This document shows positions 52,163 through 60,825 of a stretch of 64,000 nucleotides of DNA, piece by piece. Location of the stretch: positions 51,738 through 115,737 of the forward strand of contig JBEKIF010000014.1 of the NCBI GenBank assembly GCA_050011895.1. Direction: 5' to 3'. This DNA is from DATBGO01 sp050011895 (GTDB lineage: Bacteria > Actinomycetota > Actinomycetes > Streptosporangiales > Streptosporangiaceae). The translations under genes and the position numbers were made by a program. Numbering within the stretch: position 1 is the first letter of the stretch; each line of letters opens with the position of its first letter. The notes under the pieces are model-generated. The model searched no databases and was not told where the DNA came from. It worked only from the letters and a program-made list of their open reading frames with translations.

Positions 52163-53062
52163 TTGAACCTTGGCGGCGACCCGGGACGGGACGATTTCGG
52201 CCTGCCACCGGTCGACATAGAGATTCCCGATGACGCGCGGGAACTCGATCGTGACGTGCAGGCTTATCACCGTGAGCTGCGCGCCCAGCGGCGGCGGCTG
52301 CGAGCCCGCAGGCTGCACGGGCCGCTGACTCGTGACGGGATGGTTCTGCCGCTGCTGGCCAGCTGCCTCGTACTCGCGCTCATTTCAGGAACGCTGCTCA
52401 CTCTGTTCTCCGCAGGCCAGGCGGACGTGCCTCGGCTGCAAGCCCGCGGCGCCGCCAGACCTTCCGCCACCGGGAGTGGCGCCGCCAGGAGTGCCGCCAC
52501 CAGCAGCGCCGCCACCGCCGACCGCGCCGGGAGCGGTACGCCTTCCGCCGGGCAAGCCCCGGCCGGCCGGGCAACGCCAGGCCAGCTTTCAGCTGGCCGC
52601 TCAGCCGCTGGCGGCTCGGCAGCTGCCGGAGCGGGCGCCGCGGCCGGCCAGATCGGCGGGCCGCTGCCAGACAGGAAGCTCGTCATAGCCGGGAGGGCTA
52701 CCCGGCTCCGCTCGCTACCGCCAGCCGTGCTCGCGATGGTCCCGGCAGGCTGTCAGTGCAAGAACGCGCTGCGGGACCTGGCAGATCAGGCTGCCGTTGC
52801 GCGCGTGGCGCTGTATTTCGTCGGAACTGGCGCTGCCGTCGGCCAGCTGGGCCGACTCGCCGCGCAAGCCGGACAGCGCATGGTGCGGGTAGCGGATGAC
52901 GTCCATAACGTACTCGGCACCACGTACCGGCATTCGGGTCTGACTGCGATCCTGGTGCACGCGAACGGCTCGGTGGGCCAGGTCGTGGCGGGGCTGCGGC
53001 CGGGGCTGTGGCTGACGCCGCGCCTCATGCAGCTGTCGTCCTCCCGGTCCGCTGGATCGTAG
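52163..53062 (+). CDS. Membrane-anchored protein with possible thioredoxin-like C-terminus
   Basis: A 299-residue protein of uncertain family. A charged N-terminus (DARELDRDVQAYHRELRAQRRRLRARR) leads to one membrane helix (GMVLPLLASCLVLALISGTLLTLFSAG, about 59-85). An Ala/Ser/Gly-rich linker (about 90-165) is followed by a C-terminal domain of about 120 residues starting KLVIAGRATRLRSLPPAVLAMVPAGCQCKNALRDLADQ. CQC and the following strand-helix pattern (VARVALYFVGTG) suggest a degenerate thioredoxin-like fold. The start is TTG with GAGAGG upstream. The position beside carD and the next lipoprotein is common in related actinomycetes. Confidence 0.65.
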   Translation: MNLGGDPGRDDFGLPPVDIEIPDDARELDRDVQAYHRELRAQRRRLRARRLHGPLTRDGMVLPLLASCLVLALISGTLLTLFSAGQADVPRLQARGAARPSATGSGAARSAATSSAATADRAGSGTPSAGQAPAGRATPGQLSAGRSAAGGSAAAGAGAAAGQIGGPLPDRKLVIAGRATRLRSLPPAVLAMVPAGCQCKNALRDLADQAAVARVALYFVGTGAAVGQLGRLAAQAGQRMVRVADDVHNVLGTTYRHSGLTAILVHANGSVGQVVAGLRPGLWLTPRLMQLSSSRSAGS

Positions 53063-53164
53063 CGGGCACCAACCCGCCGGGCCGGCGGTCGCCCGGATCA
53101 TGGCGGCGGCTACGCTATGCGGCGTTCCCAGTGCTTCACATTACGGAGACGAGGAGAGCACGCC

Positions 53165-53785
53165 GTGATCCGGAGCAGCCACGGGGCGAGGGGGCCGCGT
53201 CGCCTGATCGTTCTCGCGATCGCCGCATTGATCCCCGTGCTCGCCGGGTGCGAGGCAGGGAATAACGCGCCGACGAGCGAGTGGCACCAGCCGACCGAGG
53301 GCGCGGGCACCACGGTAGGCGACATCGCCATCAGGAATGTGTTCGTGCTCGGCGCCGTGCCTGGCGTGCAGCTAGCCGCCGGCCAGTCGGCAGGGCTGTT
53401 TCTCGCGGTCGTCAACGGGGCATCGCCCGACAGGCTGCTCAGCGTCTCGGCGCCCGGCGCGGCGAGATCGGTTACGCTGCCGGGCCGCACTGTCAGCCTT
53501 GCTGATAACCAGGCTGTCTTCCTGACCGGCCCGGCGCCCAAGGTGATCCTCAACGACCTGACCCATCCACTGTCTGGGTCGGCCTACATCCGGCTGATCA
53601 TGACCTTCCAGAACGCGGGCAGCGTCACCCTGCTCGTCCCGGTGGTGCCGAGGGCGTCGTACTATGCCACGCTCTCGCCCGCGCCATCCGCGTCGCCCGC
53701 AGCTACGAAGCGCAGGCGGGTGATCGTAGCGATCCCGACCCCCACGGCGCAGGTCAGCACGCCGACGCCGAGTACCACCCCCTGA
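53165..53785 (+). CDS. Exported lipoprotein, PCu(A)C-like position
   Basis: A 206-residue lipoprotein: the signal peptide ends in VLAGC, with Cys about 29. The body has Ig-like strands (GTTVGDIAIRNVFVLGAVPG...FLAVVNGASPDRLLSVSAPGAARSV) and a Pro/Thr-rich tail. The order strand-rich GDI.IRN.F followed by NDL..PL..G recalls actinobacterial copper-chaperone-like lipoproteins found next to carD, but no Met/His metal site is obvious. The GTG at 53165 has GAGGAG eight bases upstream, which decides it against the ATG further up. Confidence 0.75.
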   Translation: MIRSSHGARGPRRLIVLAIAALIPVLAGCEAGNNAPTSEWHQPTEGAGTTVGDIAIRNVFVLGAVPGVQLAAGQSAGLFLAVVNGASPDRLLSVSAPGAARSVTLPGRTVSLADNQAVFLTGPAPKVILNDLTHPLSGSAYIRLIMTFQNAGSVTLLVPVVPRASYYATLSPAPSASPAATKRRRVIVAIPTPTAQVSTPTPSTTP

Positions 53786-53860
53786 GGCGGCTCAGCCTGA
53801 CGGGACGGGCCTGACGGGACAGTCCAGCCCCGACGGACGGCGCTGGCCTGAAGTGGCGGC

Positions 53861-54547
53861 TCAGCCCGCCGGCTCGAACTTGTAGCCGAGCCCGCGTACG
53901 GTGACGATGTGCGCCGGGTTCGCCGGGTCGATTTCAACCTTGGCGCGCAGCCGCTTGATGTGCACATCGAGAGTCTTGGTGTCCCCGACGTAGTCGGCGC
54001 CCCAGACGCGGTCGATGAGCTGCATCCGGGTAAGCACCCGCCCCGCGTTACGCAGCAACACCTCGAGCAGCTCGAACTCCTTGAGCGGCAACTGCACCTG
54101 CTCACCGCGGACGGTGACGAGATGCCGGTCCACGTCCATCCGGACCGGCCCGGACTCCATGATCGAAGCGGCAGGCTCGTCCGACTCGCCCCGGCGCCTG
54201 AGCACGGCACGCATCCGCGCGACCAGTTCGCGCGAGGAAAAAGGCTTGGTCACGTAGTCATCGGCGCCGAGTTCCAGGCCCACTACCTTGTCGATCTCGC
54301 TGTCCTTAGCGGTCAGCATGATCACCGGGACGTTCGAGCGCTCGCGGAGCGTCCGGCATACCTCGCTGCCTGGCAGTCCCGGCAGCATGAGGTCGAGCAG
54401 CACAAGATCGGCACCGCTGCGGTCAAACGTCTCGATCGCGTCCGGGCCCGTCGGGCAGACCGCGACCTCGAAACCCTCTTTACGCAGCATGTAGGAGATC
54501 GCATCGCTGAACGACTCTTCGTCCTCGACAACGAGCACTCGGGTCAC
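53861..54547 (-). CDS. regX3: Response regulator RegX3-like (OmpR family)
   Basis: A 228-residue two-component regulator. The receiver domain has acidic residues Glu8/Asp9, phospho-acceptor Asp52 (LLDLMLPG) and Lys101 region YVTKPFSS. The OmpR-type winged helix ends IKRLRAKVEIDPANPAHIVTVRGLGYKFEP. It is very close to mycobacterial RegX3, which controls phosphate-starvation genes. GTG 54547 has GGGAGG eight bases upstream and matches the family start. The in-frame ATG 54601 overlaps the senX3 stop (ATGA) and would add 18 residues. Transcribed downstream of senX3. Confidence 0.93.
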   Translation of the reverse strand: MTRVLVVEDEESFSDAISYMLRKEGFEVAVCPTGPDAIETFDRSGADLVLLDLMLPGLPGSEVCRTLRERSNVPVIMLTAKDSEIDKVVGLELGADDYVTKPFSSRELVARMRAVLRRRGESDEPAASIMESGPVRMDVDRHLVTVRGEQVQLPLKEFELLEVLLRNAGRVLTRMQLIDRVWGADYVGDTKTLDVHIKRLRAKVEIDPANPAHIVTVRGLGYKFEPAG

Positions 54548-54597
54548 TTTGACTGCCTCCCTGCCAGCTCGCGTCATCGCCGGTACCGTAGGGCCGC

Positions 54598-55707
54598 TCA
54601 TGCTGGCGGCGCAGGGGGTGGTAGCGGAAGCCGCAAGGTGAATGTGGAACCCGTCCCTTCCTCGCTCCAGACCGTGACTTTGCCCCCGTGCGCCGCGATG
54701 ACATGCTTGACGATAGCCAGCCCGAGGCCGGTCCCGCCGGTGGCGCGCGATCGCGCAGGGTCGACACGGTAGAAGCGCTCGAAGATCCGTTCAAGGTCCC
54801 GTTCGGGAATCCCGATGCCCTGGTCGGCGACGCTGATCTCAACGGCGTCGTCTCCGGCATGCCTGGTGGAGACCACGACCCGGGTCTTGTCCGGGCTGTA
54901 GGCGATGGCGTTTTCCAGCAGGTTGCGCAGCGCGGTGATCAGCAAGTCCTCATCGCCCAGCAGGGACACGCAGTGCGGACCATTGACCGCGATCTCGATG
55001 CCGCGCGCGCTGGCCTTCATCCTGCATCTGTCCAGCGCCTCCGCGACCACCGCGTCGACCTGTACGGGGAACGGATCGGGGATGGGCTCGGCAGCCTGGA
55101 TCCGGTTCAAGGTGATCAAGTCCTGCACCAGGTTGGTGAGCCTGGACGCCTCCTGCCGCATCCGCCCGGCGAAACGGCGCACCGCCTCGGGGTCGTCGGC
55201 AGCATCTTCAACGGTCTCAGCAAGCAGCGCCAGCGCCCCGACCGGTGTCTTGAGCTCGTGGCTGGTGTTAGCCACGAAGTCCCTGCGGACCTCCTCGACC
55301 CGGCGGCTCTCGGTCTGGTCCTCGGCCAGCAGCAGCACGAGCCCGCCGCCTCCAACGGCAGCGCCCAGCGGCGCGAGCCGGACGTTGAAGCTGGTCGTCC
55401 GCCCGTTGAAGCTGCTGGTGGAGACCTCGATTTCGCCTTCGCGGATCTCGCCGTCCCTGCGCACCTGACGGGCCAGGGCGAGGAGTTCTCCGACTACCAG
55501 CTTGTCGCCCCTGACGAGGCCGAACGCACGGGCGGCCGAACTAGCCGTCAGCACGCGGTCCTCGCTGTCAAGCACGACTGCCGATGACGACAGGACCGAA
55601 AGGACGGAGGCGATGCCGGCCGGAAGCCGCACTGGCGCCGTTAGCGCCGCCGGGCCGGCCGGCCCGTCAAGCTCGTCAGGTGCCCGGGTCTCGACGTGGA
55701 TCTTCAC
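54598..55707 (-). CDS. senX3: SenX3-like histidine kinase without N-terminal membrane helices
   Basis: A 369-residue kinase. A PAS-like region (SAVVLDSEDRVLTASSAARAFGLVRG) is followed by the H-box DFVANTSHELKTPVGAL with His150, N-box NLLENAIAYSPDKTRV, and G-boxes ISVADQGIGIPERDLERIFERFYR and TGGTGLGLAIVKHVIAAHGG. This is SenX3 throughout. Mycobacterial SenX3 begins with two membrane helices; here only a charged 30-residue N-terminus precedes the PAS part, and an in-frame stop lies upstream of the single GTG. The kinase therefore appears cytosolic unless a frameshift hides the helices, and I see no hydrophobic frame upstream. phoU, often divergent, is absent. Confidence 0.9.
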   Translation of the reverse strand: MKIHVETRAPDELDGPAGPAALTAPVRLPAGIASVLSVLSSSAVVLDSEDRVLTASSAARAFGLVRGDKLVVGELLALARQVRRDGEIREGEIEVSTSSFNGRTTSFNVRLAPLGAAVGGGGLVLLLAEDQTESRRVEEVRRDFVANTSHELKTPVGALALLAETVEDAADDPEAVRRFAGRMRQEASRLTNLVQDLITLNRIQAAEPIPDPFPVQVDAVVAEALDRCRMKASARGIEIAVNGPHCVSLLGDEDLLITALRNLLENAIAYSPDKTRVVVSTRHAGDDAVEISVADQGIGIPERDLERIFERFYRVDPARSRATGGTGLGLAIVKHVIAAHGGKVTVWSEEGTGSTFTLRLPLPPPAPPA

Positions 55708-56008
55708 GCCGGTGCCAATCCCCGGCTGCTCCGGGGCCGCGCCGCCGCGTCGTGCCGAGCGTCCGGCCGAACGCGACAGTCAGGTGGCCGCATCACACCG
55801 CTGCGCCGACGTACCTGTGCGTAGCTGGCCGTTAGGCTGCGCGTCATAACACCGGACGCCGCGTTCACCCCCATGTCCACGTTTCGATGGTAAGGGGCGG
55901 CCGGTGCCCACGCACCAGGCCAGGGCCTGCGACATTCCGTATTCGCAGAATATTCATGTAGCTGACCGCTATGGTCCACCTCAGCGCCGGCGCGCATGTA
56001 CCTGCTGA
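55708..56008. other. Intergenic region between gpm and senX3
   Basis: No gene. An AT-rich patch (ATTCGCAGAATATTCATG, about 55940-55957) may hold the senX3 promoter. A single GTTCACC at 55863-55869 resembles one Pho-box half but has no proper 11-bp partner. Confidence 0.4.
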
Positions 56009-56749
56009 TCAGCGGCCCTGATTGCTGACTGCCTCCGCCGCTGCCGCCGCAGCCGCTGGGTCGAGGTAGCGGCCGCCGGGCACCCGGGGACGGAAGGAAG
56101 CATCAAGCTCGTAAATGAGCGGCATGCCGGTCGGGATATTGAGCCCGGCGATGTCCGCATCGCTGATCCCGTCCAGATGCTTGACCAGCGCGCGGATCGA
56201 ATTGCCGTGGGCGACGACCAGCACGGTCCGGTCGGCCGCCAGGTCCGGGATGATCACGTCGTACCAGTAAGGCAGCATCCGGCCGACGACGTCTTTCAGG
56301 CACTCGGAACTTGGCAGGAGTTCTTCCGGAAGCAGGGCATACCGGGGGTCGCCAGCCTGCGAGAGCGGGTCATCCGCCGCGATCGGCGGCGGCGGGACGT
56401 CATACGACCGGCGCCACAACATGAACTGCTCATCCCCGTACTGCTCGCGGGTCTGCGCCTTGTTCTTGCCCTGCAGGGCGCCGTAGTGCCGCTCGTTGAG
56501 GCGCCAGGACCGCCGGACCGGCAGCCAAGACATTTCTGCTGACTCAAGCGCGATGTTGGCGGTCTGAATCGCGCGGGTCAGCACCGAGGTATGCACGATG
56601 TCAGGCCGCAGCCCCGAGCCGGCCAGCTGGCGTCCCCCGCTGGCCGCCTCGGCATCGCCCTTGGGCGACAGCCCGACGTCGACCCAGCCGGTAAACAGGC
56701 CCTCCGCGTTCCACGCGCTTTCACCATGCCGAAGCAGCACCAGATTCAT
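56009..56749 (-). CDS. gpmA: 2,3-bisphosphoglycerate-dependent phosphoglycerate mutase
   Basis: A 246-residue glycolytic enzyme. The phospho-acceptor is His8 in LLRHGESAWN, and other active-site residues are in SWRLNERHYGALQGKNKAQTREQYG and VVAHGNSIRALVKHLDG. Near-normal length with an Ala-rich tail. ATG 56749 or the GTG one codon earlier could start it. It is divergent from mshA, an arrangement shared with other actinomycetes in which senX3-regX3 follows. Confidence 0.94.
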   Translation of the reverse strand: MNLVLLRHGESAWNAEGLFTGWVDVGLSPKGDAEAASGGRQLAGSGLRPDIVHTSVLTRAIQTANIALESAEMSWLPVRRSWRLNERHYGALQGKNKAQTREQYGDEQFMLWRRSYDVPPPPIAADDPLSQAGDPRYALLPEELLPSSECLKDVVGRMLPYWYDVIIPDLAADRTVLVVAHGNSIRALVKHLDGISDADIAGLNIPTGMPLIYELDASFRPRVPGGRYLDPAAAAAAAEAVSNQGR

Positions 56750-56953
56750 CACGCTGCCCAGCCTACTGGTGCTCGGTCAGGCGGTCCGGGCCGCTCGAAG
56801 CCGCTGGGCCCATCTCCTGGCCGCCGCTACCTGACCGCTATGCCTGATACGCGGACGCCGGCTCCCCTGACCGCTATGCCCGATACGTCGGGGCTGGCCG
56901 ACCTGGCGGCGGGAACAGGATGCGGCAGCCGGAGGTTGCCTTGTCGGAGGTGC

Positions 56954-58228
56954 ATGCCATTGCCGCGACGCTTTCCCGAGCGCATCGCGACCGTCAGCGT
57001 CCACACGTCGCCGTTGGAGCAGCCAGGAACCGGAGATGCCGGCGGCTTGAACGTGTACGTCGTCGAGGTCGCGAAGCGTCTGGCTGCCCGCGGCGTCGAG
57101 GTGGACATTTTTACCCGCGCGTCGTCCAGGCACGTGCCGCCGGTGGCCGAACTCGCGCCTGGAGTCCTCGTGCGGCATCTCGCGGCAGGCCCGTTCGAGG
57201 ACCTGGACAAGGCTGACCTGCCCGGCCAGCTCTGCCATTTCACCCTGGGTGTGCTGCGCGCAGAAGCCGCATCGGCACCCGGCCGGTACGACCTGGTGCA
57301 CGGGCACTACTGGCTGTCCGGCCAGGTAGGCGCGGTGGCCAAGGAACGGTGGGGCGTGCCGCTCGTACAGTCCATGCACACCCTGGGCAAGGTCAAGAAT
57401 GCGGCGCTGGCCGCGGGGGATGCGGCAGAACCGGCGGCCCGGATCCGCGGCGAGGCGGAAGTTGTGGCGGCGGCCGACCGGCTGATCGCCAACACCGATG
57501 AGGAGGCGCGGCAGCTCATCGGGCTTTACGATGCCGATCCAGCCAGGGTCTGCACCATCAACCCCGGCGTCGACCTGTCGGTATTCCAGCCCGGGTCGCA
57601 GACGGGGGCCAGACGGCGGCTTGGCCTTGCCGACGACGCGGTCGTGCTGGTCTTCGCCGGCCGGGTCCAGCCGCTCAAGGCGCCTGACGTGGTGCTGCGT
57701 GCGGCTGCGACGCTGGTCCGGGACGACCCCAGGCTGGCCGACCGGCTGACGGTCGCCTTCATCGGCGGCCCGAGCGGCGCAGGCCGCGCCGACCCCGATG
57801 GGCTGACCGAACTGTCCGCAGCGCTCGGAATTTCCGGCCTGGTCCGGCTCGAACCGCCGTGCCCGCAGCCGGAGCTGGCTGACTGGTACCGGGCCGCTAG
57901 CATCGTTATGGTGCCGTCACATTCGGAATCTTTCGGCTTGGTGGCAGTCGAGGCACAGGCCTGCGGCACGCCAGTGGTAGCCGCGTCGGTCGGCGGACTG
58001 CGCACCGCGGTGCGGGATGGCGTCTCCGGGGTTCTGGTGGACTCGCGTGATCCGGCCAGCTACGCACGGGCGGTCCACGACCTGATAGCCCACCCGGCGG
58101 CGCTAGCCCGGCTGTCGCTCGGGGCACGCACGCACGCGTCGCGGTTCGGGTGGGGCGCGACGGTCGACCGGCTGATGCAGATGTACTCGGCGGCGATGAG
58201 CGAAACGGCTCAGGCGGTGGACGCTTGA
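56954..58228 (+). CDS. mshA: D-inositol-3-phosphate glycosyltransferase MshA
   Basis: A 424-residue GT4 enzyme that links GlcNAc to inositol-3-phosphate, the first step of mycothiol synthesis. N-terminal Rossmann region is TVSVHTSPLEQPGTGDAGGLNVYVVEVAKRLAARG, followed by VHGHYWLSGQVG and QSMHTLGKVKN. The UDP-sugar site is VFAGRVQPLKAPDVVL, SESFGLVAVEAQACGTPVVAASVGGLRTAV. ATG 56954 has GGAGG three bases upstream; the TTG at 56960 has better spacing. Longer in-frame starts at 56840/56876 are possible, as MshA N-termini vary. The stop overlaps the next ATG by one base. Confidence 0.94.
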   Translation: MPLPRRFPERIATVSVHTSPLEQPGTGDAGGLNVYVVEVAKRLAARGVEVDIFTRASSRHVPPVAELAPGVLVRHLAAGPFEDLDKADLPGQLCHFTLGVLRAEAASAPGRYDLVHGHYWLSGQVGAVAKERWGVPLVQSMHTLGKVKNAALAAGDAAEPAARIRGEAEVVAAADRLIANTDEEARQLIGLYDADPARVCTINPGVDLSVFQPGSQTGARRRLGLADDAVVLVFAGRVQPLKAPDVVLRAAATLVRDDPRLADRLTVAFIGGPSGAGRADPDGLTELSAALGISGLVRLEPPCPQPELADWYRAASIVMVPSHSESFGLVAVEAQACGTPVVAASVGGLRTAVRDGVSGVLVDSRDPASYARAVHDLIAHPAALARLSLGARTHASRFGWGATVDRLMQMYSAAMSETAQAVDA

Positions 58229-58749
58229 TGAAGGACCGGCAGTCCGCGAACGCAGCCACTGAAGTCGAGTCGGCGCTCGGCAGCCTCGGGCTTTCTTTCG
58301 AGACGCCTCGGCCTGGCGCCTACCTCGTGCGGCTGGAGGGCCAGCACAAGCTCGCGACCATGACCTGGCTCATCGCCGGGACGCACAGCCTGCACGTCGA
58401 GGCGTTCTTCTGTAGGCAGCCCGACGAGAATCATGCCGAGTTCTACCGGTTCCTGCTCGAACGCGGCGGCCGGATGTACGGCGTGCACTTCACTCTCGAT
58501 CCGGTCGGCGACGTCTACCTGGTCGGGCGGCTGCCGCTCGGCTGCATCACCGCAGACGAGATCGACCGGATACTCGGCTGCGTGCTCAGCTACTCGGACG
58601 AGAACTTCGACACCGCCCTGATGCTCGGCTTCGCCTCATCGATCCGCAAGGAGTGGGCCTGGCGCACCAATCGCGGCGAGAGCCTGGCCAACCTCCAGGC
58701 CTTCGCGCGGCTCGCTGACCCGGAGCGGGCCGCCGGTGGAGCCGGCTAG
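58228..58749 (+). CDS. YbjN domain-containing protein
   Basis: A 173-residue protein starting at an ATG that overlaps the mshA stop (TGATG), hence translationally coupled. The YbjN-like body is LSFETPRPGAYLVRLEGQHKLATMTWLIAGTHSLHVEAFFCRQPDENHAEFYRFLLERGGRMYGVHFTLDPVGDVYLVGRLPLGCIT, ending in a helical segment. YbjN proteins act as chaperone-like or stress modulators; in actinomycetes this gene follows mshA in many genomes. The mechanism is unknown. Its stop abuts, with no gap, the stop of the convergent CsoR-like gene. Confidence 0.88.
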   Translation: MKDRQSANAATEVESALGSLGLSFETPRPGAYLVRLEGQHKLATMTWLIAGTHSLHVEAFFCRQPDENHAEFYRFLLERGGRMYGVHFTLDPVGDVYLVGRLPLGCITADEIDRILGCVLSYSDENFDTALMLGFASSIRKEWAWRTNRGESLANLQAFARLADPERAAGGAG

Positions 58750-59031
58750 TCAGGATTTAACGAGCCTGGAGACGGCCGCGGCGGCCTCACGGACCTTCTC
58801 CTGCGCCTCCGGGCCGCCCTGCTCGATCGCCTGCGCGACGCAGTGGCCCAGGTGATCCTCGAGCAGCCCGAGCGCTACCGCCTGCAATGCCCTGGTCACC
58901 GCAGAGACCTGCGTGAGCACCTCTATGCAGTAATCGTCCTGCTCGACCATCCGCTGCAGGCCGCGTACCTGGCCCTCGATCCTGCGCAGCCGCCTCATGT
59001 AAGCGTCCTTATCCTCGGTGTATCCGCGCAT
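58750..59031 (-). CDS. csoR: CsoR-family metal-sensing repressor
   Basis: A 93-residue four-helix repressor. The Cu(I) triad is complete: Cys35 (DDYCIEVL), His60 and Cys64 (EDHLGHC). MRRLRRIEGQVRGLQRMVEQDD is the DNA-contact helix. The spacing C-x24-H-x3-C is that of copper CsoR, although RcnR/FrmR relatives share the fold. The ATG at 59031 gives the family start. No copA/copZ or efflux gene lies near, so its target is elsewhere. Stops of this and the YbjN gene are contiguous. Confidence 0.87.
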   Translation of the reverse strand: MRGYTEDKDAYMRRLRRIEGQVRGLQRMVEQDDYCIEVLTQVSAVTRALQAVALGLLEDHLGHCVAQAIEQGGPEAQEKVREAAAAVSRLVKS

Positions 59032-59620
59032 GCTGAGACGATACGTGACCCCGGCGGACCTGCCGCGCCGCGCCACGGTCGCGCGCTGCGCACCATGCCC
59101 CCCGCGGCCACCATGCCTCCCGCGGCCACCATGCCCCCGCCCCGGCGGCCACCATGCCCCGCGGCACGCGACCGTGCGCCCACCATGCGCCCGCGGCCAC
59201 CACCCCCGCCCGCGGCCACCACCCCGCCCCCGGGCGCGCGGCCACTACCCCCGGCCCCCGGCGGCGGGTGCGATCCTGTGCGCGGCACTGATCAACATCG
59301 GGCGGCCAGCATGCGCGCACCACGCGCCCTGCGGCCATCATGTGCTCCCCGCGGCGCGCCCACCGTCCTCCCTGCGTCGCGCCTACCCCGCCCGGCGGGG
59401 TAAAAAGGGAGGACGGGCCGGGCCGCGGCAGAACTGAGCACCACCCGCGCAGAACTGAGCACCGTCCACGGCACGGCGCCCCGGAAACCTGTCGAGCCGT
59501 GCGGTGAACCAGGATGAGGCTTTCAGCGATTCCTAGGGTGAGCACGGGATTCTGGTTGCCTGCCACGGGCGGCCCGGACGACTGCGGCGGCACGCCAGGG
59601 GTCGCAGGGAGGAGCGCGCC
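59032..59620. repeat. C-rich strand-asymmetric repeat region, no gene
   Basis: From about 59090 to 59260 the plus strand has degenerate direct repeats of GCGGCCACCATGCCCCC-type blocks, extremely C-rich on one strand. Apparent frames on both strands are low complexity. No ribosome sites are seen. 59260-59620 holds nothing clear apart from two CGCAGAACTGAGCACC copies (about 59427 and 59448) and the promoter for the next operon. Confidence 0.65.
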
Positions 59621-59875
59621 ATGAGACGAGACGATGTGCGCTTCGCGATGGCCGCCCGAGACGACGGAATGCGCAAGATCAGCAGATTTACCTGGCGGGC
59701 TGGCGCGGTGGGAGTGGTGTGCTCGGCTCTAATTGCCGCCGCATTCGGCCATAGCGTCGCCGCCGACCACGGTCAGGGCAACGGCGGCCAGCAAGGCCAG
59801 GGCGCCATCATCGTCCCTGCCGAACCCCCGGCGCCTGCCCAGGGCGCCGGTCAGGTGACCTCAGGAGCCTCGTGA
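59621..59875 (+). CDS. Small exported protein ending in SGAS, first gene of flavin operon
   Basis: An 84-residue protein with a signal anchor (AGAVGVVCSALIAAAFGHSVAAD, about 27-50) and a short Gln/Gly/Pro-rich outside tail ending GQVTSGAS. The start ATG has AGGGAGG. The stop overlaps the ApbE GTG (GTGA). In related actinomycetes this position is held by an FMN-binding-domain protein with an SGAT-type flavinylation motif. Here the domain is missing but the last four residues read SGAS. Whether this tail is flavinylated is open. Confidence 0.6.
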   Translation: MRRDDVRFAMAARDDGMRKISRFTWRAGAVGVVCSALIAAAFGHSVAADHGQGNGGQQGQGAIIVPAEPPAPAQGAGQVTSGAS

Positions 59876-60825
59876 CCAGCGTGGCCACGGCTGGAGACAC
59901 TTTCAGCGTGTTCGGCACGACGGCCACGCTGCTGGTCAGCGAGCCCGCTGCGGTGCAGGTGGCCCGTGCGGTCGCCGACGCCGAGCTTGCGGCGGTAGAT
60001 CTTGCGTGCAGCAGGTTCCGCGCGGACTCAGAGCTTTCCAGGCTGAACGCGGCCGGCGGCCGGGCGGTCGCGGTAACCGGGCTGTTCGCGGAGATCCTCG
60101 GCGTCGCGCTGCGCGCGGCCCGGCTGACCGGCGGGAACGTCGACCCGACCTGCGGAGCAGCGCTGGCCGACATCGGCTACGACCGGGATTTCGCGCTAAT
60201 CCGGGCGGCAGGAACGTCCGCTGCGCAACAGGCCGCTGAGCCCCGCCGGGTGCCCGGCTGGCGCAGCGTGCACCTGGATCATGCACGCCACCAGGTCCGG
60301 CTTGGCCGCGGGGCCAAACTCGACCTGGGCGCTACGGCCAAGGCATGGGCGGCGGATCGCTGTGCGGCGATGATTGCCACGCAAACCGGCTCCGGGGTGC
60401 TGGTCAGCCTCGGCGGGGATATCGCAGTGGCCGGGCCGCCGCCGGACGCCGGCTGGCGAATCCGGGTCACCGATGATCATGCCGCGAGTCAGGACGCGCC
60501 TGGCCAGACTGTCACCATCGGTTCCGGCGGGCTGGCCACCTCAAGCACCACAGTGCGCACCTGGGCCGTCGGCGGCCGGCGGATGCACCACATCATCGAC
60601 CCGGCCACTGGCGAGCCGGCCCGATCCTGCTGGCGCTCGGTCAGCGTGGCAGCGGGCAGTTGCGTGGATGCCAACACAGCGAGCACCGCCGCCATCATCC
60701 GCAGTACCGCCGCGCTGCCGTGGCTGCGCGACGCCGGCCTGCCAGCGCGGCTGGTCCGCGGCGACGGGTCGGTCGAGGTGACAGCTGGCTGGCCTGGCCA
60801 TTGGCCGCCAGCCGGCCGGATATGA
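59872..60825 (+). CDS. apbE: FAD:protein FMN transferase ApbE
   Basis: A 317-residue flavin transferase that attaches FMN to a Ser/Thr of exported proteins. Motifs are LDLGATAKAWAADR, LVSLGGDIAVAG, MHHIIDPATGEPA, and VDANTASTAA, whose Asp is the usual magnesium ligand. No signal peptide is seen, so it would act in the cytosol unless exported by another route. The GTG overlaps the upstream stop, and the stop overlaps the next ATG. The obvious substrate would be an FMN-binding protein encoded alongside, but only the 84-residue tail is present. Confidence 0.92.
   Translation: MTSVATAGDTFSVFGTTATLLVSEPAAVQVARAVADAELAAVDLACSRFRADSELSRLNAAGGRAVAVTGLFAEILGVALRAARLTGGNVDPTCGAALADIGYDRDFALIRAAGTSAAQQAAEPRRVPGWRSVHLDHARHQVRLGRGAKLDLGATAKAWAADRCAAMIATQTGSGVLVSLGGDIAVAGPPPDAGWRIRVTDDHAASQDAPGQTVTIGSGGLATSSTTVRTWAVGGRRMHHIIDPATGEPARSCWRSVSVAAGSCVDANTASTAAIIRSTAALPWLRDAGLPARLVRGDGSVEVTAGWPGHWPPAGRI

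Noticed and set aside
55863..55884. Pho box (PhoP/RegX3-type direct repeat) upstream of senX3
   Set aside because: Only one GTTCACC is present. The next 7-mer at the required 11-bp period does not match, so a Pho box is not supported.
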